DNA of 64,000 nucleotides from JAAFHZ01 sp964247085 (GTDB taxonomy: Bacteria; Cyanobacteriota; Cyanobacteriia; Cyanobacteriales; Chamaesiphonaceae), in contig CAXTSX010000010.1 of NCBI GenBank assembly GCA_964247085.1, positions 22,381 to 86,380 of the forward strand. Reading direction: 5' to 3'. Below, piece by piece: positions 51,570-61,177 of the stretch (within the stretch, counting starts at the first letter, position 1; each line of letters opens with the position of its first letter). Position numbers and translations under genes: made by a program. The notes beneath the pieces are model-generated. The model saw only the letters and a program-made list of their open reading frames with translations. It ran no database searches and had not been told where the DNA came from.

Positions 51570-53990
51570 GTGATTCAGACCGAAACCCTAGAATTATTGG
51601 AATGGCCAAGGCTGTGCCAGCATTTGGCTAGTTTTGCGGTGACTAAATTGGGCGTGATGGCTGCCCGCCAGTTACCAATTCCAACCACCATCGCCGAGAG
51701 CCAACTACTACTGCGACAAACTCAAGAAATTGGTCTGTTAGAAAGCCAATTGAGTAGTAGTTTGTCTTTTGAAGGCATCACTGATATTGGTTTAGCCCTA
51801 GAAAGAGCTGGTTTGCAGGGTATTTTAACTGGGGCTGAGCTGTACGATATTGCTAGCACTCTAGCCGGAATGCGTAAATTGCGGCGGGTGATCGATAGCG
51901 GCGAAAATGTTCCAGAATTGCAAGCCTTAATCGAAAATATTCGTACCTACCCCGAACTCGAACAGGATATTTATCACTGCATTGACGATCGAGGGGATGT
52001 GACCGATCGAGCCAGTGAAAAACTGCGCCTGGTTCGGATTGAAATCAAAAGCTGTCGCGATCGTATTCAGCGCCTGTTGAACAATATTCTCCAGCGCCAT
52101 AGTAATGCCATTCACCAGCCAGTCATTACCCAGCGTAGCGATCGGTTTGTGATTCAGGTCAAAGCCACTCATAAAGAGACTATTCTGGGCGTGGTTCATG
52201 ATGTGTCGGCTAGCGGATCAACATTATATGTAGAACCAAACGGCGTAGTAAATCTGGGTAATCAGCTCCGCCAACATCAGCGCCAAGAACAACGGGAAAT
52301 TGAGACGATCTGCCGTGAACTCAGCGCCAAGGTCGCGGCAGTCCAAACCGATTTAGAAATACTGCTAGTAGCTGCTATTTCCCTAGACCTAGCAACAGCT
52401 CGGTGGCGCTATGGGAATTGGTTAGGAGCCAATCCGCCACACCTGATTGATATTCAGGATCAAGACTGTCCGGTGCAGACTACCCTGCGCCATCTCCGTC
52501 ATCCGCTGCTGCTGTGGCAACAGCACCATGAGCAAGGGCCAGAGGTAGTACCTACCGATTTAGTGATTCAACCCCAAACTAGGGTGGTGACGATTACCGG
52601 ACCGAATACGGGGGGTAAAACAGTTACTCTCAAAACCCTGGCTCTAGTGTCTGTGATGGCTAAAGTGGGTCTATTTATTCCAGCCAAAGAGCCGGTGGAG
52701 ATACCCTGGTTTAGTGAAGTGCTGGCGGATATTGGCGATGAGCAGTCTCTGCAGCAAAGTCTTTCCACTTTTTCTGGTCATATTCGACGAATTAGTAGAA
52801 TTCTGACAGCGATTCCAGCGACCGCAAAACCAGCAGCGGCCTTGATTTTGTTAGATGAAGTCGGGGCTGGGACTGATCCAGCTGAAGGTAGCGCCCTGGC
52901 CACTGCTTTGTTAAAAACCTTAGCCGATCGAGCTTATCTGACGATCGCCACCACCCATTACGGCGAACTAAAAGCTCTCAAATACCAAGATGAGCGCTTT
53001 GAAAATGCCTCGGTCGAATTTGATGACGTGAGCCTGTCCCCTACCTATCGTTTGCTGTGGGGGATTCCGGGTCGTTCCAATGCGTTGGCGATCGCCCGTC
53101 GATTAGGTTTAGCCGAAGAAGTGATTGTGGCCGCCGAGAGCCATATTGCCTCCTCTGGTACGGTCGAAGTTAATGAAGTGATTGCTGGTTTGGAAGCCCA
53201 GCGTCGTCAGCAAGAAGAAAAAGCGCAGGCCGCACAACAATTACTGCAACAAGCCGAGCAATTTTATCAAGAGGTTAGCCAAAAAGCCACCGACTTGCAA
53301 TCCCGTGAACAAAGCCTTAAAATCGCCCAAGAACAGACCATTCAAGCCGAATTAGATCAAGCCAAAGCGACGATCGCTCAAGTTATTCGCAAACTGCAAC
53401 AAGGTCCCCAAACGGCTCAATCGGCTCAGCAAGCCACTGCTAGCTTAAACCAGTTAGCCAGTGGCCAAAAAACCATGCCGATCGCTATTCCCATTGGCTA
53501 TCAACCACATGTTGGCGAAAGAATTCGGGTACCACGCTTAGGACAAACCGCTGAAGTCCTCACTTTAGCGGATGACCAAGGCAATCTTCAGGTGCGGTTT
53601 GGCTTGATGAAAGTCTCAGTCTCTTTGGCTGATGTGGAATCTTTGACCGGTGAAAAGCCCAAAATTCCAGTCAAACCAGCCGTCGGGAAAGCTAAGCCGA
53701 AGGAGCCAGCCGCCGAAACTGAAAGTCAATCCCCAAAAATTTTGCCCCGGACTAGTCAAAATACTGTTGATGTGCGGGGACAACGGGTCGATGCTGCCAT
53801 TTTGGAGATCGATCGAGCCATGAACGCCGCCTATGCTAGTGGAGCAATGTGGATTATTCATGGCAAAGGAACTGGCAAATTAAGACAGGGAGTACACGAT
53901 TTTTTGATGCATAGCCCACAAGTAAAAGGATTTGAATTAGCTGATAATAGCGATGGTGGCGCAGGTGTTACAGTTGCTCGCCTTAGCTAA
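51570..53990 (+). CDS. mutS2: MutS2-family ATPase with Smr domain
   Basis: An 806-residue MutS2: N-terminal helical core (TLELLEWPRLCQHLASFAVT), clamp region, MutS ATPase with Walker A ITGPNTGGKTVTLKT, FADIGDEQSL-like VLADIGDEQSLQQSLSTFSG, Walker B LILLDEVGAGTDPAEG and TTHYGELKALKY, a long coiled coil (about residues 530-625), and a C-terminal Smr nuclease domain (VDVRGQRVDAAILEIDRAMN and IHGKGTGKLRQGVHDFL). MutS2 proteins act in recombination control and, in Firmicutes, in rescue of collided ribosomes; they lack mismatch-recognition domain I. GTG start. Confidence 0.95.
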   Translation: MIQTETLELLEWPRLCQHLASFAVTKLGVMAARQLPIPTTIAESQLLLRQTQEIGLLESQLSSSLSFEGITDIGLALERAGLQGILTGAELYDIASTLAGMRKLRRVIDSGENVPELQALIENIRTYPELEQDIYHCIDDRGDVTDRASEKLRLVRIEIKSCRDRIQRLLNNILQRHSNAIHQPVITQRSDRFVIQVKATHKETILGVVHDVSASGSTLYVEPNGVVNLGNQLRQHQRQEQREIETICRELSAKVAAVQTDLEILLVAAISLDLATARWRYGNWLGANPPHLIDIQDQDCPVQTTLRHLRHPLLLWQQHHEQGPEVVPTDLVIQPQTRVVTITGPNTGGKTVTLKTLALVSVMAKVGLFIPAKEPVEIPWFSEVLADIGDEQSLQQSLSTFSGHIRRISRILTAIPATAKPAAALILLDEVGAGTDPAEGSALATALLKTLADRAYLTIATTHYGELKALKYQDERFENASVEFDDVSLSPTYRLLWGIPGRSNALAIARRLGLAEEVIVAAESHIASSGTVEVNEVIAGLEAQRRQQEEKAQAAQQLLQQAEQFYQEVSQKATDLQSREQSLKIAQEQTIQAELDQAKATIAQVIRKLQQGPQTAQSAQQATASLNQLASGQKTMPIAIPIGYQPHVGERIRVPRLGQTAEVLTLADDQGNLQVRFGLMKVSVSLADVESLTGEKPKIPVKPAVGKAKPKEPAAETESQSPKILPRTSQNTVDVRGQRVDAAILEIDRAMNAAYASGAMWIIHGKGTGKLRQGVHDFLMHSPQVKGFELADNSDGGAGVTVARLS

Positions 53991-54125
53991 TATGCTGAGA
54001 CCTTTATCTCTGAAAAATCAGCTAATTTAACGGTATTTACTATTGTCTTTGTCCGATATAATTAAGTTGTTGCAATATTGGCAACAGCTCATTGTCAGCT
54101 AGCTACTTCAGCTAATCTTTATATT

Positions 54126-54716
54126 ATGTATTCCAGCACCAAAATGCATGCAGTCAATATCAAGTTGGACGAATTAGCTCTGCAACAAGCGCTAGAGCTA
54201 CCTCAGTTAGTCAATATGAAAACCCAGCTAGATCTGGTGCTACTTAGTCTCGAATCGATTGCCGCACTTGGTTCAGAAGCCATGTTGCAATCGGCTAAAG
54301 ACCTGGATCTAGAGTCGGTCGTAGCCGATCGAGTTGGCCTGTGGCGATTGCGTCAATCTAATCCGCAGCGCAGAAGCTCTGGTGGACGCAAAAAACTGGA
54401 CATGGAAGAAGGTCGAGCATTGGTGTTAATTGCCTCTCATTTAGCTAATCAAGAGCAGTCCAGGATTAGAGCCGCAGTGAATTTGCTGGAAGAAACTTGG
54501 CAAAAAGATCGACTGCCCCAGCAAGAACCGGTGCTAGCTGACTACACTGACAAATTTATTGAGCTGTACCAAGAACGCATGGAAGACGTTCCCAATGTTT
54601 CAACAGATATTTTAAGCAAAGCTGCCTGCAAGCTACTGATAGATTTGTTATTTTACAGTGCTCCCAATGGCCATAAGCACCTGTGGGCATCATTACTAAA
54701 CCGCTCTCTTACCTAA
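54126..54716 (+). CDS. DUF3038 family protein
   Basis: A protein of 196 residues that belongs to the cyanobacterial DUF3038 family: KTQLDLVLLSLESIAALGSE, DRVGLWRLRQSNPQRRSSGG, KKLDMEEGRALVLIASHLAN and FIELYQERMEDVP. It is helical and soluble. The start is set at ATG 54126; a TTG at 54078 or an ATG at 54144 are alternatives. The DUF4335 gene follows directly, 20 bases after its stop, a pairing seen in other cyanobacteria, so the two probably work together. Function unknown. Confidence 0.85.
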   Translation: MYSSTKMHAVNIKLDELALQQALELPQLVNMKTQLDLVLLSLESIAALGSEAMLQSAKDLDLESVVADRVGLWRLRQSNPQRRSSGGRKKLDMEEGRALVLIASHLANQEQSRIRAAVNLLEETWQKDRLPQQEPVLADYTDKFIELYQERMEDVPNVSTDILSKAACKLLIDLLFYSAPNGHKHLWASLLNRSLT

Positions 54717-54736
54717 ATAAAATAAATCAAAAAACT

Positions 54737-56746
54737 ATGAATCCTTCTTCTTTTAATCAAAATTTTAGACGTTATAGCCAAGATACCTGCGATCTAATGA
54801 TCGAGGATAAGAAGTCGCCTTTTCCGACTTGGATGAATTTTAATAAGCCAAATCCGCTGAAATTCTCCTTGGGCTTGACCGATCCAGATCGTCCAGAGCA
54901 AGCACCAGTTAGGATTACTGGCGATCGAAGCAAACTGGAATCTTTGAATCAAGCAGTAGAAAGTTATGTAGGTAAGCTGCTATCAAAACCCCCTTTGCCC
55001 CAACTGAATATCGATCAACCGCAGTCTCCAGATATTTCGCCACCGAAGCCTCCCACCCCTGGAAATTTTAATCTCAAGGTTGGTGATGGTTCGATCAAGA
55101 TCAAAATGGGTGATGCGCCCATTAATGTCGATCGACCGATCGATGCGCTCAACATGACTGGCGATCAACCCCATTTAGAGGCCGATGGTTTATCTCGCCA
55201 TCTGCTATACCTGGGTAATATCGCAACAGATAACCAGGTAATGGTTTCCCTCAATACATTACAGCTCTTCGATCTAGCTAGCACTTTAGCCGAAGGCGTA
55301 CAACCCATTAGCAGTGCCGTTACCGGTGAAATGACTGACTTCGGAGCCGCTGTTGTTCCACCGATGATTGGTGAGGAAACCACCGTAGAAGTGGTTCAGC
55401 CAGACATTACTCCATCAGTCACCAATCGTTTTGCCAATAGTGTGACGGAGCCTCGGGTGGTTAAGTCTGTAGAACAAAACAATAGTAATAACAATTCAGA
55501 AGAATTTAGTAGTACGGGAGCAGCATCTTCTCTGTTGCGAGTGAAAAAAAGCTCAGAACGCTTTAAAGTACCCAACATCACCTTCAATAAATCTAGGTTT
55601 ACTGGTTCCCCGGATTCTTCCCTATCACCTTTATCAACCTACTGGCCATGGTTAGGGGTTGGAACCCTGGCCGCTGGGATTATTGCGGCCACACTGTTAG
55701 GTGGCAACGGTGGTAAAGAAGGTAGCTTATCGAGCAAACCAACGGTCAATCCCACAGCAATTGCCAAAGCTTCTACTTCTGCTACAGAATTTCAACCATC
55801 ATCTATACCAACACCTAGTGCTTTAGAGAGCAGTGCTACGCCTACGATCAGTAGTTCTCAACCAATCGGTGCTTCTGGAACTGGAGCGGTTCTTGTTACG
55901 CCTAGTTCGCCTACAACTCCTGGTATAAATGGCGGTGTTCAAGTACCTGGCCGCAGTGTTGCTGGTTTATCTAATGCGACCCCCAATGGTTTAAACATGG
56001 GTATCGGAGGGTCACCTTTTGGGTCACCTGGCTTACCTTCTGGTGGGAAAGGAAATGTCTCTAAATCCAGTGGTGGCAAGTCTCCCGTTATTAGCAAATC
56101 TCAATCCCCTGCTGCACAGGGTAGAGCGATTGTCCCCACAAGATTTGGCGGGCCAGTGCCACAGGGTGTGCCAGTAGGTTCTGAAGTTGGTGGTAACGGT
56201 TTTAGTATGGAGCAGATGGCTGGTGGCTCTGATTCACCGTTGAATACGGCCAAGCCCAATACCCAAAATGGTAAATCTGTCAAACCAGCGAAGACTGCTA
56301 AGCGTCCAGCTGCTCCTACCAATATTAGTGATAGTTTGCCTGGTTCTGTAGCTGCTGGTGATGATCTATTTGCGCCAGCAGATTCCAAAAATAGTGACAG
56401 TCCTGTTAAACAATTGCCAGTAGATAATAATCCTAATCCTTTAGATGCCCCTGTGGCTAACTCTGCGGGGACAAATCAAGCTACCGAAACTCAATCTTAC
56501 TTCCAGAAAAGATGGAAGGCTGATCCTAACTTTAGCGAAACACTCCAGTATGTGATTCGTTTAGACAAGTCTGGTAAAGTCGTTCAAGTTAATCCTCAAG
56601 GCGATGTCTCTAAGAATTATTTAGATAAAACTAATTTCTTGCGATCGGGTGAAAGAGTAGTTTCACCGAACCGTAGCGGAAAGGATCAAGATGTGCGAGT
56701 TCTTCTCAAACCAAATGGAGAAGTGGAGACAATCGTCGAACCTTAG
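54737..56746 (+). CDS. DUF4335 family membrane protein with long low-complexity region
   Basis: A 669-residue protein. The N-terminal 200 residues (RRYSQDTCDLMIEDKKSPFP, LKFSLGLTDPDR, ADGLSRHLLYLG, LNTLQLFDLASTL) match the DUF4335 domain. A single membrane helix follows near residue 305 (WPWLGVGTLAAGIIAATLLG), then about 250 residues rich in Ser, Pro, Gly and Thr, and a final small domain (YFQKRWKADPNFSETLQYVI, NGEVETIVEP). The protein is probably anchored with the C-terminus outside. The frame is open 18 codons further upstream, overlapping DUF3038. ATG 54737 gives the conserved MNPSSF start. Confidence 0.82.
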   Translation: MNPSSFNQNFRRYSQDTCDLMIEDKKSPFPTWMNFNKPNPLKFSLGLTDPDRPEQAPVRITGDRSKLESLNQAVESYVGKLLSKPPLPQLNIDQPQSPDISPPKPPTPGNFNLKVGDGSIKIKMGDAPINVDRPIDALNMTGDQPHLEADGLSRHLLYLGNIATDNQVMVSLNTLQLFDLASTLAEGVQPISSAVTGEMTDFGAAVVPPMIGEETTVEVVQPDITPSVTNRFANSVTEPRVVKSVEQNNSNNNSEEFSSTGAASSLLRVKKSSERFKVPNITFNKSRFTGSPDSSLSPLSTYWPWLGVGTLAAGIIAATLLGGNGGKEGSLSSKPTVNPTAIAKASTSATEFQPSSIPTPSALESSATPTISSSQPIGASGTGAVLVTPSSPTTPGINGGVQVPGRSVAGLSNATPNGLNMGIGGSPFGSPGLPSGGKGNVSKSSGGKSPVISKSQSPAAQGRAIVPTRFGGPVPQGVPVGSEVGGNGFSMEQMAGGSDSPLNTAKPNTQNGKSVKPAKTAKRPAAPTNISDSLPGSVAAGDDLFAPADSKNSDSPVKQLPVDNNPNPLDAPVANSAGTNQATETQSYFQKRWKADPNFSETLQYVIRLDKSGKVVQVNPQGDVSKNYLDKTNFLRSGERVVSPNRSGKDQDVRVLLKPNGEVETIVEP

Positions 56747-56751
56747 TCGAG

Positions 56752-57234
56752 TCAATCGAGAATGGCTCCCTTTTGACATAGCACTTGCTGCTGTTGAGGG
56801 GTTAGCCCCACACTACCACGCAGATCACAACGAGTCACAACGGCATCTTGCCATTGTGATTCGCTTACAGTGCAACCCCGTAAGTCGGCACCGCTGAGAT
56901 CTGCTCCCGTAAAATCTCCAAAAATTAAATCGGCAGACCGGAGACAGCAACCCTGTAAAAGTGCTTGGTTGAATTTTGCCCGCACGAGGTTCATCTGCTG
57001 GAGATTCAGGCCTCTAAGATCAGCACCTTGGAGCTGGGGAAACTTTACCTGGTGAGGATTAATTAAAAACCGACGCAAACAATGGTAATTGGCTTCGGTG
57101 GCAGTCAGATGACACAGCAACTGATGATATCTTTCTAAACCCATATCTTGTAATGTTTTCAATCGCTGGGGAACAGGCTGCGATAAAAATTCTTTACATA
57201 TATCTATGGAATCGCTGGCAGCATGGATAGCCAT
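56752..57234 (-). CDS. Pentapeptide-repeat protein
   Basis: A 160-residue protein with about eight A(D/N)LxG-type pentapeptides at residues 68-140 (ADLRGLNLQQMNLVRAKFNQ, RSADLIFGDFTGADLSGADL), which form a right-handed quadrilateral beta-helix. The N-terminal 65 residues are helical (RLKTLQDMGLERYHQLLCHL). No enzymatic motif. Convergent with the DUF4335 gene, 5 bases between stops. Role unknown. Confidence 0.85.
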   Translation of the reverse strand: MAIHAASDSIDICKEFLSQPVPQRLKTLQDMGLERYHQLLCHLTATEANYHCLRRFLINPHQVKFPQLQGADLRGLNLQQMNLVRAKFNQALLQGCCLRSADLIFGDFTGADLSGADLRGCTVSESQWQDAVVTRCDLRGSVGLTPQQQQVLCQKGAILD

Positions 57235-57338
57235 ATAGTAACTTTTACTCAGATCTAAGCTGTTAGTATAGAACTAGTTGGCAGCTGAACCGACTAGTTC
57301 TTAAGTTGACTGAATTTATGTGAATTTACCGAGGTTGT

Positions 57339-58913
57339 ATGCGCGTACTTCTGCTGTATCCCCAATTTCCGAAAACCTTTTGGTCTTACGAAAAGATTTT
57401 GGAGTTAGTCGATCGCAAGGTCGTCTTACCACCGCTAGGTTTGGTAACAGTGGCAGCAATTTTACCGCAGACTTGGGAATTCAAGCTAGTCGATCGCAAT
57501 ATTCGACCGGTCACCGCAGAGGAGTGGAGCTGGGCAGATATCGTGATTATGTCAGCCATGATTGTCCAGAAAGATGATTTGTTGGCTCAAATTAAGCTGG
57601 CTAAACAACATCATAAACCAGTGGCGGTGGGTGGTCCTTACCCAACTTCCACACCAGATGTAGCGCTAGAAGCTGGTGTAGACTTTATGATTTTGGATGA
57701 AGGTGAAATCACTTTACCTCTGTTTGTGGCAGCGATCGAACAAGGTAAAAATAGTGGAGTCTTTCGATCGGATGGCGTGAAGCCCGATGTGACCACCACC
57801 CCAATTCCCCGTTATGACCTCTTGGAACTTGATGCTTACGACATGATGTCGATTCAATTTTCACGGGGCTGTCCTTTTCAATGTGAGTTCTGCGACATTA
57901 TTGTCTTATATGGTCGCAAACCTCGTACCAAGGAGCCTGCTCAGATTTTGGCTGAGTTGGAATACCTATACCGGCTAGGATGGCGGCGTGGGGTCTTTAT
58001 GGTGGATGACAACTTTATTGGCAATAAACGCAATGTGAAATTGTTACTGCAAGAGCTGAAAATCTGGCAGGCTGAACATCAGTACCCCTTCCGTTTTGAT
58101 ACCGAAGCCTCGATCGATCTGGCTCAAGACCAAGAATTGATGGAAATGATGGTGGATTGCAACTTTGCGGCAGTCTTCTTGGGAATTGAAACTCCCGACG
58201 AAGCCAGCTTGGCCATGACCAAAAAATTTCAAAACACCCGAGGTTCACTGAGCGATTCGATCGCTGCCATTACTAAAGTTGGTTTGCGCCCGATGGCCGG
58301 GTTTATTATTGGCTTCGATGGTGAAAAAAGTGGGGCAGGCGATCGGATTGTCCGTTTTGTAGAGCAGTCTGCTATTCCGACTACAACCTTTGCCATGCTC
58401 CAAGCTTTGCCCAATACCGCTTTGTGGCACCGTTTAGAAAAAGAAGGTCGGATGCGTGCCCAAAACGCTAATCTCAACCAAACGGCTCTAATGAATTTTG
58501 TCCCGACCCGGCCACTACCAGAAATTGCTCAGGAATATGTAGAAGCCTTTGCCGAGATTTACGACGCTGAAAAGTTTCTCGATCGAACTTATCGCTGTTT
58601 CCGAGCACTAGGTGCACCGAGGTGCCAACCACCAGCCCAGTTTCCAGAACTAATTATTTTAAAAGCATTCGCTCTAATCATCTGGCGACAAGGCATCAAA
58701 CGTAGTACCCGCTGGAAGTTTTGGCACCATTTAATCGGAATTTTAGTTTATAATCCTAAGGTTTTTGACCATTACATGTCCGTCTGTGCACAGAATGAAC
58801 ATTTCCTCGAATATCGAGATATTGTGCGCCAAGAAATTGCTACTCAGTTAAATGTATTTGCCAAAGACTCATTGGTATCCCAACCTAAAAATGCTGAAAA
58901 ACTAACGACCTAG
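57339..58913 (+). CDS. B12-binding radical SAM protein
   Basis: A 524-residue protein: N-terminal cobalamin-binding Rossmann domain (LLLYPQFPKTFWSYEK, VGGPYPTSTPDVALEAGVDF), then the radical SAM core with the cluster motif FSRGCPFQCEFCDII (CxxxCxxC), MVDDNFIGNKRNVK, EASIDLAQDQELMEMM and FLGIETPDEASLAMTKK. The C-terminus (residues about 390-510) is the DUF4070 type. Such proteins are linked to methylation or rearrangement of poorly reactive carbons, for example hopanoid or bacteriochlorophyll modification, but this subgroup's substrate is not known to me. The DxHxxG motif of classical B12 proteins is absent, as is usual in this class. Confidence 0.9.
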   Translation: MRVLLLYPQFPKTFWSYEKILELVDRKVVLPPLGLVTVAAILPQTWEFKLVDRNIRPVTAEEWSWADIVIMSAMIVQKDDLLAQIKLAKQHHKPVAVGGPYPTSTPDVALEAGVDFMILDEGEITLPLFVAAIEQGKNSGVFRSDGVKPDVTTTPIPRYDLLELDAYDMMSIQFSRGCPFQCEFCDIIVLYGRKPRTKEPAQILAELEYLYRLGWRRGVFMVDDNFIGNKRNVKLLLQELKIWQAEHQYPFRFDTEASIDLAQDQELMEMMVDCNFAAVFLGIETPDEASLAMTKKFQNTRGSLSDSIAAITKVGLRPMAGFIIGFDGEKSGAGDRIVRFVEQSAIPTTTFAMLQALPNTALWHRLEKEGRMRAQNANLNQTALMNFVPTRPLPEIAQEYVEAFAEIYDAEKFLDRTYRCFRALGAPRCQPPAQFPELIILKAFALIIWRQGIKRSTRWKFWHHLIGILVYNPKVFDHYMSVCAQNEHFLEYRDIVRQEIATQLNVFAKDSLVSQPKNAEKLTT

Positions 58914-58997
58914 TATCAATATTTAGAGTAAATTGCTGATGCTATTACCCCAGAAGCTTTGTTATAAATAGCGTTATTGTTTGCTTCTGAATTTTAA

Positions 58998-61091
58998 ATG
59001 AATGCTCTGGTTGAATCTTGGCAAATCTTGAAACGTCGCTGGCTACCAGCATTGATCGCACTTGGAGCAGTAATGGGTGCAGCTGGTCTTTATAACTTTT
59101 CGCAACAGCCAGTTTATGAAGCTAAAGGCCAGATTTCGTCTAAAGATCAAAAACAGTTAACAGATTCTGAATCAACCATCTTTAAAAAAATACCAGCCCA
59201 GTGGATCCAATCACTGCCGGCAGCTAAAAAGGTAGTGACTGCCCTTCAGCTCAGTCGAAAACCGGAGCAAGTATTAGAAAATATCATAGTCCAAAAAACT
59301 AATGATCCAAATTCGATAGAAGTAGGTTATCGCGATACTGATCCCCAACGGGCAGCTCAAGTAGCCCAAAAGTTGATGGAAGATTATCTAATTCAGGATT
59401 TAGATCTGCGTCGTCAAGTAGCCGCATCTGAGCAAGCTGAATTAACCAGACAATTATCTGTGATAAATAGTGAGGTGAAACTAGCAGAATCTGGACTGCA
59501 AAAATTCCAACAAGATTTCAAAATTACAGATTTACGAAACGAAAAAAAAGCGTTGACTAATGCTATTAGTATTCTGCAAACAGAAATTGAGCAAGCTAAT
59601 ATCCAATTGACTAAATTAGAACCTAAATTACAGGATCTACGAAAAGTATTTAGCCAAAATTCTATAACCAATCTTCGTTCAGCTATTACTCAGCCACCAA
59701 TAATCACTCCACAAATTTTGCTGACATTGCAAGGAATTGAAGAAAAGCTGGCCTTAGAAAAAAGCAAATCGATCAAAGATAATCGAGCAGTCCAAGACTT
59801 GCAGAGCCAGCAAGATGGTTTTTGGAAACAGGTGCAGAAAGAATCGGAGCAGATGCTCGTTAGTAGTAGTCAGTTTCAGTCTCAGGTGTTGCAGTGGAAA
59901 AAATCTGGGATTCCCGAAAAATCCCAGTCTGATTTAGTTCAAGCCATTGCTCAACGGGATGTTATTGAAAAAAGAATTGCATTGCTCAATTCATCGATCA
60001 AAAAAGGCCAAAACCAGATGACAATATCTTCCCCCAGTGAAGATAAAATGCGTTTACTAGAGAAAAATATTAAGGATGCTCGAGATAAGTCTGACAAAAT
60101 TGCTGTTCAGTTAAAGTCATTACAGGCTGCTAGAGCTCAGGATAAGTCCTTCACAACAATCTTGAAAGCTGCTAAACCACCTAGTCAAGCAATTTCTCCC
60201 ACTGGTCGAATTTCTCCATTATGGATGATTCTCACTGGTCTATCTGTGGGCGGCGCTATGGCTTGGATTTTGGAACGTGTTGATCAGCGGCTCAAGAATG
60301 CGGCAGCGGTACGCAAAATTGCGCAGTATTCAATTTTGGGTCATATTCCTAATTTTTCGCAATGGACAAAGACGAAGAATAGTAGTTTGCTCACTAGCAA
60401 TGATGACCAGCCGGAGCATGAGCCATTTCGAACACTGCGCTCCAACTTGAATTTCTTAGAAAATCAAGAAAATACTCAGGTAATTGTGATATCTAGTTCT
60501 GTTCCTCAAGAGGGTAAATCGACTATTGCGGCACATTTAGCCTTGGCTTCCTCGCAAAATGGTCAGAGGGTTTTGTTGGTGGATGCTGATTTGTACCATC
60601 CTCAGCAACATGAGCTTTGGCAAGTTAGTAATAGTGTTGGGTTAAGCAATATATTGCTAAATGGCAACCAATTTCCAGAATCGATTATTGAAATATCCGA
60701 AAACCTCGGACTGTTGCCAGCGGGTCTGCCGCACAATAACCCTAGTGCTCTTTTTAGTTCGACCACTATGGCGCAGATATTTAACCAGTGGTTTTCTCTT
60801 TATGATTTGGTAGTTATTGACTCCACGCCACTTAGTCAGTTTGATGAGGCGATTACTCTATCGAAAATGGCTGATGGTGTAATATTGGTGGCCAATCCTC
60901 ACCTGTTAGAATCAGCGGATTTGAAAAATGCTCAAGATCTATTAAAGCAGTCACAACAAAAAATATTGGGCATCGTTATCAATGGAGTAGAAAATTATGA
61001 ATATTACCAATTGATTCTGGCGACTCCTGATCGGAATAAAGATGGTGAATCTTCATCGGCAGATCAAGTAGGGACAGATATAGTGAAGTGA
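58998..61091 (+). CDS. Polysaccharide co-polymerase fused to BY-type tyrosine kinase (Wzc-like)
   Basis: A 697-residue protein: Wzz domain with membrane helices near residues 14-34 and about 405-425 (WMILTGLSVGGAMAWIL), a long periplasmic coiled coil (about 140-390), and a cytoplasmic kinase with Walker A SSSVPQEGKSTIAAHLALAS, Walker A' LLVDADLYHPQ and Walker B LVVIDSTPLSQ. Such proteins control chain length and export of capsule or exopolysaccharide. The C-terminal Tyr cluster is small (NYEYYQ) and lies before a short acidic tail, so autophosphorylation may be reduced. No glycosyltransferases are adjacent. Confidence 0.9.
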   Translation: MNALVESWQILKRRWLPALIALGAVMGAAGLYNFSQQPVYEAKGQISSKDQKQLTDSESTIFKKIPAQWIQSLPAAKKVVTALQLSRKPEQVLENIIVQKTNDPNSIEVGYRDTDPQRAAQVAQKLMEDYLIQDLDLRRQVAASEQAELTRQLSVINSEVKLAESGLQKFQQDFKITDLRNEKKALTNAISILQTEIEQANIQLTKLEPKLQDLRKVFSQNSITNLRSAITQPPIITPQILLTLQGIEEKLALEKSKSIKDNRAVQDLQSQQDGFWKQVQKESEQMLVSSSQFQSQVLQWKKSGIPEKSQSDLVQAIAQRDVIEKRIALLNSSIKKGQNQMTISSPSEDKMRLLEKNIKDARDKSDKIAVQLKSLQAARAQDKSFTTILKAAKPPSQAISPTGRISPLWMILTGLSVGGAMAWILERVDQRLKNAAAVRKIAQYSILGHIPNFSQWTKTKNSSLLTSNDDQPEHEPFRTLRSNLNFLENQENTQVIVISSSVPQEGKSTIAAHLALASSQNGQRVLLVDADLYHPQQHELWQVSNSVGLSNILLNGNQFPESIIEISENLGLLPAGLPHNNPSALFSSTTMAQIFNQWFSLYDLVVIDSTPLSQFDEAITLSKMADGVILVANPHLLESADLKNAQDLLKQSQQKILGIVINGVENYEYYQLILATPDRNKDGESSSADQVGTDIVK

Positions 61092-61177
61092 ATTCTCTTG
61101 TTTTGATTAGAGCGATCGATCGAACACCGCCCCCCAGATTTTGGTAACATTGGTTGAACCTGAATTCTTAAAAAATT

